From NCBI GenBank assembly GCA_029688905.1, contig JARULB010000003.1:393621-457620 (forward strand): a stretch of DNA of 64,000 bases. The letters are read 5' to 3'. The notes beneath the pieces are model-generated. The model saw only the letters and a program-made list of their open reading frames with translations, ran no database searches and was not told the origin of the DNA. This document shows, in pieces, positions 24,072 to 31,088 of this stretch. Within the stretch, counting starts at the first letter, position 1. Every line of letters starts with the position of its first letter. The DNA comes from Balneolales bacterium ANBcel1 (GTDB lineage Bacteria > Bacteroidota > Rhodothermia > Balneolales > Natronogracilivirgulaceae). The position numbers and the translations under genes are program-made.

Positions 24072-24195
24072 AATGATTAAAACCGGTCATGTCATTCTAT
24101 CTGACATTAGAATCGAAGATCACGAAGTGCCCAGTGTAACGCGTAAGCGAATCGAAGATCACGAAGTGAAATCAAAAGTTTTAAACAGATGAAAT
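24072..24195. repeat. Dispersed intergenic repeat, copy B (upstream of argG)
   Basis: It contains the shared block GATTAAAACCGGTCATGTCA, the hairpin ATGTCA/TGACAT, two exact 20-base direct repeats GAATCGAAGATCACGAAGTG (24110-24129 and 24149-24168, 39 bases apart) and the shared end TTTAAACAGATGAAA (24180-24194). The same order occurs in copy C upstream of argH. The ATG in the shared end begins a short ORF that runs into argG. Confidence 0.85.
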
Positions 24196-24257
24196 GGTGG
24201 GAAGAAATGAACGAAGCCAGATTGCCCGTATTCATTAAATGGTATAATTATGAATGA
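24189..24257 (+). CDS. Possible 22-residue leader ORF overlapping the argG start
   Basis: The ATG lies in the repeat's shared end (24189), with a second in-frame ATG at 24207. The stop TGA is at 24255-24257, so the ORF overlaps the argG ATG (24250) by 8 bases in another frame. The peptide starts MKWWEEMNEARLPVF and is rich in Trp/Tyr with a single Arg. The overlap would allow translational coupling to argG, but an Arg-sensing attenuator would be expected to hold more Arg codons. It may be chance. Confidence 0.25.
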   Translation: MKWWEEMNEARLPVFIKWYNYE

Positions 24258-25443
24258 TCCGATAGTATTGGCCTATAGTGGGGGACTTGATACCAGCTTT
24301 TGCATCCCGTACCTGAAAGAAGAATATAATAGCGATGTGCATGCCGTGATCGTGGATTGCGTGGGCCTGACCAGGGCGGAAAAGGAAGCGATCCGGGATC
24401 GCGCCTTGTCCCTTGGTGCCGCTGAATTTGCCAGTATTGACGGCTTCCCGCCGTTATATGACCACATCCTCTCATACCTGATCAAGGGGAATGTGCTGCG
24501 CGACCGGACCTACCCGCTTTGTGTGGGATCGGAGCGCTATATCCAGGCCGAGATGATTCTGGAATATGCGAGGCAGCAGGGAACCAACCGGATTGCTCAC
24601 GGCTCCACCGGGGCCGGGAATGACCAGGTGCGCTTCGACGGGGCCCTGCGAACCGGCATGCCTGATGTCGAGATAATCACGCCTATTCGCGACAAGGAGC
24701 TGACGCGTGAACAAACGACCGCTTACCTGGCAGAGCGTGGGTTCGAAGTTCCCACGAAAACTACCAGCTATTCAATCAATGATGGTATCTGGGGAACCAG
24801 TGTGGGCGGAACCGAGACCACCAGCAGCGACCAGGCGCTTCCATTTGAAGCTTTTCCGCATCTCAAGCCGCCTCATGAACTGGAGGATGAACCCGAGGAG
24901 CTGAATATCGATTTTGCGCATGGCCTGCCGGTTGCGGTCAACGGACACCAAATGGACGCATCCGCACTGCTGGAGGCACTGCGTGAATTTGGGCGCTATC
25001 ACGGCATTGGCATGGGGATGCATCTCGGGGATACGATTCTGGGAATCAAGGGCAGAATCGGTTTTGAAGCACCCGTAGCCAGGATCCTTTACCTGGCACA
25101 CCATGAGCTGGAGAAACTGACGCTAAGCCAGGATCAGCGGCAAATCAAGGACAACCTGGCAGACCAGTATGGTGCCATGCTGCATGAAGCTCGTTTTTAT
25201 GATCCGGTGATGCGTGATATCGAAGCTTTTTTCAACTCAACACAGGCGCGTGTAACCGGAGAGGTGACGCTTTATGCCTGCCGGGGCTCATTGTTCCCGC
25301 TAAAGGTATCATCCTCTTACAGCATCATGAATAATTCCGTTGCGCGGTATGGCGAAGAAGCCGGGGGCTGGAGCGGAACCGAAGCCCGGGCTTATTCCAA
25401 AATGTACAGTATCAGAACACAAATCTATAACAGGTCACGGTAA
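24250..25443 (+). CDS. argG: Argininosuccinate synthase
   Basis: Predicted ATP-dependent ligase joining citrulline and aspartate to argininosuccinate, 397 aa. The N-type ATP pyrophosphatase loop AYSGGLDTSFC (residues 7-17) is intact, and the family motifs IAHGSTGAGNDQVRFD, TKTTSYSINDGIWGTSVGG and ACRGSLFPLKVSSSYS are present. First gene of the arginine cluster. It begins 55 bases after repeat copy B, with no strong Shine-Dalgarno (AT-rich leader), as is common in this phylum. The DUF1611 gene follows after 42 bases. Confidence 0.96.
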   Translation: MNDPIVLAYSGGLDTSFCIPYLKEEYNSDVHAVIVDCVGLTRAEKEAIRDRALSLGAAEFASIDGFPPLYDHILSYLIKGNVLRDRTYPLCVGSERYIQAEMILEYARQQGTNRIAHGSTGAGNDQVRFDGALRTGMPDVEIITPIRDKELTREQTTAYLAERGFEVPTKTTSYSINDGIWGTSVGGTETTSSDQALPFEAFPHLKPPHELEDEPEELNIDFAHGLPVAVNGHQMDASALLEALREFGRYHGIGMGMHLGDTILGIKGRIGFEAPVARILYLAHHELEKLTLSQDQRQIKDNLADQYGAMLHEARFYDPVMRDIEAFFNSTQARVTGEVTLYACRGSLFPLKVSSSYSIMNNSVARYGEEAGGWSGTEARAYSKMYSIRTQIYNRSR

Positions 25444-25485
25444 TTGCTGGCGGTTAATCAGAAACAAAGACAGGTGTAAACAAAT

Positions 25486-26565
25486 ATGGAACTGAAAGAA
25501 ATCAATGCCGATATCATCGCATCCAGTTCGGCTTCGGTTAAATTGGGTCATCGGGTGAATATCGCCCCGAATATTGTCGCTGAAGAGGGGTATCTGGTAG
25601 CAGTGAGGACGCTGGATGTCAAGGATAAATACAATACGATCGAGACCAGCGAGGGGGTCATTATTCCGTATGGCAAGGATCAGATTGTGGTTGGTGCCCT
25701 CGGTGAGCGGCAGGCGCTGCGCGGTTACAGCGGAATCATCCCGAGGTCGGTCAAGAAAGGAGATATTCTGCATATTTTGAATATGGGCGGAATAATCGGA
25801 AGCTGCCAGTCACCGCACCCGGATCATGGTCCGGCCATGCGGGTGGAGGTGCTGGGCGCCGTCATGATTCCCGACGATGAGGATGGAGGCGACCTGCAGA
25901 AGCATGCCTGTATCCAGGATTATGCCATCGACTGGGAATATAATCTCACCGAAAGCGCACCGCTTATTGCCGTGACCGGTACCTGTATGCATGTGGGGAA
26001 AACGATGGCCGCAACCATGATTGTCCGCCAGCTTTCCGCCAGGGGGTACAAGGTGGCGGCGGCGAAACTTACCGGGGCCTCCCTGATGCGGGATACAAGG
26101 GAAATGAAGGAAAACGGAGCGATTGCTTCGGCTCACTTTGGTATGGCCGGCCTGGTTTCGACTACCGGCAAGAACATCCTTCCCATGGCCAAGGGCCTGA
26201 TCAAGCACCTGAACAGCGTTAACCCCGATGTGATTGTACTGGAGTTCGGCGATGGTATCATCGGCGCGTATGGTGTGGACAGCCTTTTGATGGACAAGGA
26301 GATCATGCAGTTCACCCGCACGCATGTGGTGGCCGCACAGGACTTCATGGGATGCTGGTCGGCCGATCATTTCTTCAGAAAACGTTATACCAGTTCTATA
26401 TCGATCATTACGGGCCCGGTTACCGACAATTTGGTCGGGATTCAGTTTATCCAGAACACCCTTGGAATCCGGGCGGTAAATGCCGTGGCGGATCCCAAAA
26501 AACTGGCCGATATGGTAGTTGAAATTACCTTTGCCGCGCCAACAAAAAAGGAGCCGTTTTTATGA
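25486..26565 (+). CDS. DUF1611 protein in the arginine operon (candidate N-acylglutamate synthase)
   Basis: A 359-aa protein of the DUF1611 family. An N-terminal beta-rich domain (about 1-150) is followed by a P-loop domain with GTCMHVGKT (165-173), the same layout as the dethiobiotin synthetase loop GTDTGVGKT. Conserved-looking stretches AAKLTGASLMRD and VLEFGDGIIGAYGV follow. As I recall, the family includes DgcN, reported as a D-glutamate N-acetyltransferase. Here it sits between argG and argC and overlaps argC by an ATGA, indicating tight co-expression. The cluster lacks any recognisable N-acylglutamate synthase, so an N-acyltransferase role on glutamate is a reasonable hypothesis, not a demonstrated function. 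Confidence 0.75.
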   Translation: MELKEINADIIASSSASVKLGHRVNIAPNIVAEEGYLVAVRTLDVKDKYNTIETSEGVIIPYGKDQIVVGALGERQALRGYSGIIPRSVKKGDILHILNMGGIIGSCQSPHPDHGPAMRVEVLGAVMIPDDEDGGDLQKHACIQDYAIDWEYNLTESAPLIAVTGTCMHVGKTMAATMIVRQLSARGYKVAAAKLTGASLMRDTREMKENGAIASAHFGMAGLVSTTGKNILPMAKGLIKHLNSVNPDVIVLEFGDGIIGAYGVDSLLMDKEIMQFTRTHVVAAQDFMGCWSADHFFRKRYTSSISIITGPVTDNLVGIQFIQNTLGIRAVNAVADPKKLADMVVEITFAAPTKKEPFL

Positions 26566-27596
26566 GTACCGTCTATAATGTGTCGATTGCAGGTGCCAGC
26601 GGATATACCGGTATGGAAACTGTTCGAATCCTGCACGGCCACCCCAATGTGGAGATCGGCAGACTCTACGGAGCCAGTTCGGCAGGGTCGCAGTTTCATG
26701 AGCAATACAAGGCGATGCAGTCGCTGGTTGAGTTGCCCATATCGGATTTTGAGGAGCTTGCAACCGATAACTCCGACGCCATATTTCTGGGTCTGCCCCA
26801 CGGCAAATCTGCAGAAGTAGCAAAAGTCCTTTTGGACGCGGGCTACAAGGGGCGCATTATTGACATGAGCTCCGACTTCCGGCTTAAGAACCCCGCAGAT
26901 TACGAAACCTGGTATGGATGGACCCACCCCCACCCCGAGCTGATCGACAAGTTTGTATATGGCCTAACGGAGTGGTTTCGCAACGACATTCGCCTCGCTT
27001 CCCATGTTGCGAACCCCGGCTGTTTTGCCAGCGCCATCCAGATGGGGCTGCTGCCCTTTGCCGGCCGCGGTCTTGTTTCCGAATGTGAGGCGATGGGGAT
27101 CACCGGCTCGTCCGGATCAGGCGCTACCCCCTCTGCCGGAACCCATTTTTCAAGCCGGTTCGGTAATGTCAGGGCCTATAAAGTGTATCGGCATCAGCAC
27201 ATGGGCGAAGTAAACCAGAGCCTGTCCCGGCAGATTCCCGATACTGCTTTGCAGCCTAAAGTTCGGTTTATCCCGGTTTCGGGTCCTTTTGTACGGGGGA
27301 TATGGATGACGCTGTCCCTGACTCTGAACCAGGATGTTCCTGCAGAGCATGTGCTTGAGGAAGAGTATTACAACGCTCCGATGGTCCGGTTGCGGCAGGG
27401 TATGCCGGAATTGAAAGAGGTTGCCGGAAGTGCCTTTACCGATATCGGATTTGTTCAGGACGGCCGCAAGGTGGTTGTAGGTGTGGCCATCGACAACCTG
27501 CTGAAGGGAGCCGCATCACAGGCCGTTCAAAACTTCAACCTGATGTTGGAACTGCCCGAGGAGACCGGCCTGATGTTTCCTCCCGCAATTGTTTGA
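26562..27596 (+). CDS. argC: N-acetyl(acyl)-gamma-glutamyl-phosphate reductase
   Basis: Predicted NADPH-dependent reductase making N-acylglutamate semialdehyde, 344 aa. The dinucleotide loop GASGYTGMETVRIL is near the N-terminus. The catalytic Cys lies in HVANPGCFASAIQMGLLPF, and SGSGATPSAGTHFSSR and PVSGPFVRGIW follow in the expected order. The ATG overlaps the DUF1611 stop by one base pair set (ATGA), so translation is probably coupled. A 116-base gap containing a small hairpin (27644-27663) separates it from argF'. Confidence 0.95.
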   Translation: MSTVYNVSIAGASGYTGMETVRILHGHPNVEIGRLYGASSAGSQFHEQYKAMQSLVELPISDFEELATDNSDAIFLGLPHGKSAEVAKVLLDAGYKGRIIDMSSDFRLKNPADYETWYGWTHPHPELIDKFVYGLTEWFRNDIRLASHVANPGCFASAIQMGLLPFAGRGLVSECEAMGITGSSGSGATPSAGTHFSSRFGNVRAYKVYRHQHMGEVNQSLSRQIPDTALQPKVRFIPVSGPFVRGIWMTLSLTLNQDVPAEHVLEEEYYNAPMVRLRQGMPELKEVAGSAFTDIGFVQDGRKVVVGVAIDNLLKGAASQAVQNFNLMLELPEETGLMFPPAIV

Positions 27597-27643
27597 TTTC
27601 GAGCAGGCATCACTTCAAGTGCCCGTGTGACATAATATAAGAG

Positions 27644-27663
27644 GGTTACGGTGTGGCGTAACC
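27644..27663. other. Short hairpin in the argC-argF' gap
   Basis: GGTTACG (27644-27650) pairs with CGTAACC (27657-27663) around a 6-base loop, 50 bases before argF'. There is no T-tract, so it is not an obvious terminator. It may be an mRNA stability or processing element. Confidence 0.35.
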
Positions 27664-27712
27664 TGCACCCGATCAATAACTTTGAAAATAAAAGTACTAA
27701 AGCGACAAACCA

Positions 27713-28744
27713 ATGAGCAGTCGACTAGATTCAGCAAGCCACTTCCTTCACCTTTCGGACTGGAACGATGCCGGGTTGCGGGAGGTGCTTGACAAAGCTA
27801 AGCAGCTTAAGGAGCAGGATTACCGCGAACCGGTCGCCCGGGGCAAGGTGCTCGGTTTGATTTTCTTCAATCCGTCGCTGCGGACCCGCATCTCGTTTGA
27901 AACGGCGGCCGTGCATCTCGGGGCCGGCTCTTCCATCATCCAGCCGGGCCAGGGTACCTGGACCTTCGAAACCCGCACTGGCGCCGTCATGGACGGTGAC
28001 CGTACCGAGCATCTGAAGGAGGCCGTTCAGGTAATTTCCCGCTATGCCGATGTCATCGGGGTTCGGGCTTTTGCCGGAATGCAGGATCCCGACGCCGATT
28101 TCGAGGACCGCTTTATCCGGGATATCGCTGAATATGCTACGGTGCCCGTAATCAATATGGAAAGCGCGCGTGAGCATCCGTGTCAGGCGCTGGCTGACGG
28201 GCTGACCATCATGGAGCGGTTCGGAAACCGGCCCGAAGGAAAAAAGTTTGTTCTGAGCTGGGCACCCCATCCCAAAGCGCTTCCGATGGCAGTACCCAAC
28301 AGCGCGCTGGAAATAGCCGCAAGGCTGGGAATGGAGGTTACCCTCGCCTGCCCGCCCGGCATGGAGCCGGATCAACGGATCCTGGACGGCATTTCGGGGC
28401 ATGCTGAAAGAAACGGATCGTCGCTGGATGTCAGTCACGACCAGCAGGAGGCGTTTCAGCAGGCCGATATCATCTATGGAAAATCGTGGGCCGGGCCGCT
28501 CGTTTACCGGGACACCGAAGCCGAGCATGCCCAGCGTACCGAAACCTACGCCGACTGGACCATCAACGAGGAGAAGATGGCACTGACCAGCGACGCCGGC
28601 TTCATGCACTGCCTGCCGGTCCGGCGAAATGTCGTCGTTACCGACGGAGTGCTGGACGGACCCGGAGCAATTCACATAGGTCAGGCCGAAAATCGGCTGC
28701 ACGCGCAAAAGGCGGTGCTGTTGAAACTCTGGGGCTTGTTATGA
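27713..28744 (+). CDS. argF': N-acyl-L-ornithine carbamoyltransferase (ArgF' type)
   Basis: Predicted transcarbamylase that acts on N-acylornithine to give N-acylcitrulline, 343 aa. Carbamoyl-phosphate site FFNPSLRTRISFE (51-63), HPCQALADGLT and HCLPVRRN are present, and the overall sequence follows the acetyl/succinyl-ornithine branch rather than ordinary ArgF. The position known to set specificity (Glu in the Xanthomonas acetyl enzyme, Pro in the Bacteroides succinyl enzyme, in the MDGDxxEH motif) is Thr98 here. A non-acidic small residue would favour the succinyl substrate, but this is inference. argB follows after 37 bases. Confidence 0.92.
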   Translation: MSSRLDSASHFLHLSDWNDAGLREVLDKAKQLKEQDYREPVARGKVLGLIFFNPSLRTRISFETAAVHLGAGSSIIQPGQGTWTFETRTGAVMDGDRTEHLKEAVQVISRYADVIGVRAFAGMQDPDADFEDRFIRDIAEYATVPVINMESAREHPCQALADGLTIMERFGNRPEGKKFVLSWAPHPKALPMAVPNSALEIAARLGMEVTLACPPGMEPDQRILDGISGHAERNGSSLDVSHDQQEAFQQADIIYGKSWAGPLVYRDTEAEHAQRTETYADWTINEEKMALTSDAGFMHCLPVRRNVVVTDGVLDGPGAIHIGQAENRLHAQKAVLLKLWGLL

Positions 28745-28781
28745 CAGAGCCGGCAACAATAACACGGCTTGAAATCACCCA

Positions 28782-29723
28782 ATGAAAGAGAAACAGGCGG
28801 ATACCATCATAATTAAGCTGAGCGGCAATGTGATCGCGGATTCCAGCGCGCTCGGAAAACTCGCTGAATACATCATCCGTGAGAGAAATGCGGGCAAACG
28901 GATTGTGCTGACCCACGGCGGCGGCAAGCAGATCACCGGGTTGAGCAAACGGCTGAAGATACCCGTACAGCAAGTGGCCGGACGGCGCATCACCAATGAC
29001 GACACCCGGGAGGTTCTGCTCTATACCGTCGGAGGCAAAGCCAATCGCGAACTGGTTGCTTTCCTCAGGAAGCAAGGCCTGTCGGCCGTTGGTATTTCCG
29101 GCGTGGATGGAGGCCTGACCACCTCGCACCGCAGGCCCCCGTTTGATATCGACGGAGAGCCCGTTGACTTCGGCCTGGTCGGTGAAATTGATGCCGTTGA
29201 CACCACTCTGCCCAAAGCCCTGCTGGATTCCGGGTTCATCCCTGTCATCGGATGCCTGACATGGTCACGTGACGAGGGGGTGCTCAATGTAAATGCCGAT
29301 ACTTTCGCCATCCGAATCTCCCTGGCGATGCAGGGGGATGAACTGATTATGCTGATGGATCCGCCGGCAGTGCTGGATGCCGCTCAAAAGCCGATCGCAA
29401 CGATGCGACGGACCGACTGGCAGCTCGGCCTCAGGGAGGGCTGGGTCAGGGACGGGATGAAGCCGAAACTGTTGACCGCGTTTGAAGCATTGGAAAAAGG
29501 GATTCCGTTGGTGAGAATGACCAATGCGGATACCCTTGCAGCCGGTGGCGGCACACGCCTGGTCGCAGACGACCGGGAGCCCGGCCCCTCCGGCACTCAC
29601 CCGGATCACGGCCCCGGTTTCGGTCCGGACGACGGTTCCGATCCGGGCGACGGTTCCGGTCCCGATTCCGATAACCCGGAGGTGCCGCCCCCTTCCCGCC
29701 CCTCCGATGAGGGAATAAACTGA
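28782..29723 (+). CDS. argB: N-acetyl(acyl)glutamate kinase with acidic C-terminal tail
   Basis: Predicted amino-acid kinase phosphorylating N-acylglutamate. Visible are IIIKLSGNVI (phosphate-binding Lys), THGGGKQITGL, the substrate-binding loop around GRRITND, and NVNADTFAIRI near the ATP site. The family length is about 260 aa. The last ~50 residues here (after TRLVADD) form a Pro/Gly/Asp/Ser-rich tail, probably disordered, encoded by imperfect GACGGTTCCG-type repeats. The gene sits between argF' and argE with gaps of 37 and 9 bases, so it is almost certainly in the same operon. Confidence 0.93.
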   Translation: MKEKQADTIIIKLSGNVIADSSALGKLAEYIIRERNAGKRIVLTHGGGKQITGLSKRLKIPVQQVAGRRITNDDTREVLLYTVGGKANRELVAFLRKQGLSAVGISGVDGGLTTSHRRPPFDIDGEPVDFGLVGEIDAVDTTLPKALLDSGFIPVIGCLTWSRDEGVLNVNADTFAIRISLAMQGDELIMLMDPPAVLDAAQKPIATMRRTDWQLGLREGWVRDGMKPKLLTAFEALEKGIPLVRMTNADTLAAGGGTRLVADDREPGPSGTHPDHGPGFGPDDGSDPGDGSGPDSDNPEVPPPSRPSDEGIN

Positions 29724-29732
29724 TTTCTTGTC

Positions 29733-30860
29733 ATGGATTTTCTGAAAGACATATCGGCGGTCGCGCTTCTGAAAGAGCTGATTCGCTTTCCAAGCGTCAG
29801 CACGAAGGAGAAGGAGCTGGTGGATTGGCTTGAGTCGCAGGTGGCCGCAACCGGACTTCTGGAGGTGGAAAGGCACAAGGATAATCTGATATTTCATTTG
29901 GGCTCGGGAAGACCCTGGATGCTGATGAATTCTCACTCGGATGTGGTTCCTCCATCTGCCCGTCATGCGGGCGACCCTTTTGAACCCGTGGAAAGAGAGG
30001 GGCGGATCTATGGGCGGGGCAGCACCGATGCCAAGGCGTCGGTCAGCAGCATGCTGGTCGCGCTGCTCGAAATGGCCCGCACGGGATACCGGCCACAAGG
30101 TCGGGTGAGCCTGGCCGTGACGGTTTGCGAGGAGAGCGCCGGTTACAACAACGGCATGGCGTATTTGAGGGAAATCATTGAGCCCCCGGATGCCGCCTTG
30201 ATCGGTGAACCGACAATGCTCCACCCGTGTGCCGCGCAAAAGGGCCTGCTGGTGCTGAAGCTGGAGACCGAAGGCGAAGCGGGACACGCGGCCCGTGTTA
30301 CCGGTCCCAACGCAATTTACGAAATGGCTTCCCGGCTGGAGCTGCTCAAAGCCGTCGACTTCCCCGATGAAAATCCATTCCTGGGAAAAACCCGGATTAC
30401 ACCGACGACGATCGAAGGAGGAACGACACGCAACGCGTATCCGGACTCCTGCAGGGTGTATCTGGATATCCGCACCATTCCCGAGGTGCCGAACGAGGTC
30501 ATCATTGAACGGCTGCGGAAAGTGCTTCAGATCCCCGTGGAGATTCACAGCGACCGTTTCGTCTCCACCAGCACCGATCCGTCGCATCCGGTGGCCCTGG
30601 CTGCGGAAGAAGTAACGGGCAATCCGCTGTTTGGCTCGCCGACCAGCTCCGACTGGGTATTCCTGTCGGATGTGCCGGCAATTAAAATCGGACCGGGCAA
30701 CAGCAGCGACTCTCATACGGCCAACGAATCCATTGCCGTTGAACAGGTTGAAAAAGCCGTGCCGGTCTATCAGAAAATCATCAAACGCTTTTTTGAACGA
30801 ATTCACAACCATGAAGATGGAGACGGACAAAGCCGCAGTGCGGCCACCGGATCACCGTAA
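29733..30860 (+). CDS. argE: M20-family N-acylcitrulline/acylornithine deacylase
   Basis: Predicted zinc-dependent amidohydrolase, 375 aa, of the ArgE/DapE group. Metal ligands are visible in NSHSDVVPPS, GRGSTDAKASVSSM (Asp bridge), EESAGYNNG (catalytic Glu and ligand), IGEPT and the final His in SDSHTANES. In an ArgF'-type pathway the substrate should be N-acylcitrulline, made by the transcarbamylase encoded two genes upstream, rather than N-acylornithine. The start follows the argB stop by 9 bases. The operon is then interrupted by repeat copy C before argH. Confidence 0.9.
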   Translation: MDFLKDISAVALLKELIRFPSVSTKEKELVDWLESQVAATGLLEVERHKDNLIFHLGSGRPWMLMNSHSDVVPPSARHAGDPFEPVEREGRIYGRGSTDAKASVSSMLVALLEMARTGYRPQGRVSLAVTVCEESAGYNNGMAYLREIIEPPDAALIGEPTMLHPCAAQKGLLVLKLETEGEAGHAARVTGPNAIYEMASRLELLKAVDFPDENPFLGKTRITPTTIEGGTTRNAYPDSCRVYLDIRTIPEVPNEVIIERLRKVLQIPVEIHSDRFVSTSTDPSHPVALAAEEVTGNPLFGSPTSSDWVFLSDVPAIKIGPGNSSDSHTANESIAVEQVEKAVPVYQKIIKRFFERIHNHEDGDGQSRSAATGSP

Positions 30861-30920
30861 ACTAACCGGCATCCAATACCATCCAACATCACCGTAACCC
30901 TCATCCCGGATAACCGTCCC

Positions 30921-31088
30921 GTGAAATGATCATGACCGGGCGGGTATCAGGACACATAGACGCATGATTAAAACCGGTCATATCATACTATCTGACATTA
31001 GAATCGAAGATCACGAGGTGCCCAGAGTAACGCGAAAGCGAATCGAAGATCACGAGGTGAAATCAAAATTTTTAAACAGATGAAAACA
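30921..31088. repeat. Dispersed intergenic repeat, copy C (upstream of argH)
   Basis: Longest copy: ATGACCGG (30932-30939) and its inverted partner CCGGTCAT (30974-30981), the block GATTAAAACCGGTCATATCA, two 20-base direct repeats GAATCGAAGATCACGAGGTG (31001-31020 and 31040-31059, again 39 bases apart) and the shared end TTTAAACAGATGAAA (31071-31085). Both direct repeats carry the same G variant that distinguishes this copy from copy B. The argH ATG (31080) lies inside the shared end. Confidence 0.85.

Larger units (their letters stand above)
23530..24249. other. 720-base non-coding gap between the M14 peptidase gene and argG
   Basis: No credible long gene. From left to right it holds four hairpins (23564-23733), a plain stretch, a long stem-loop plus intrinsic terminator (23873-24008), repeat copy B (24072-24195) and a short ORF overlapping argG (24189-24257). 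It is the most structure-rich non-coding interval in the window. Confidence 0.8.

Noticed and set aside
24110..24168. CRISPR array
   Set aside because: Only two 20-base repeats with a 19-base spacer, the same layout recurs upstream of argH with an almost identical spacer, and no cas genes are present.
24223..24248. TTG-N17-TATAAT resembling an E. coli-type promoter before argG
   Set aside because: It would start transcription inside argG, and the other promoters in this window follow the TAnnTTTG pattern.
29265..30830. 521-codon ORF on the minus strand
   Set aside because: Antisense to argB and argE, both of which have clear catalytic motifs.
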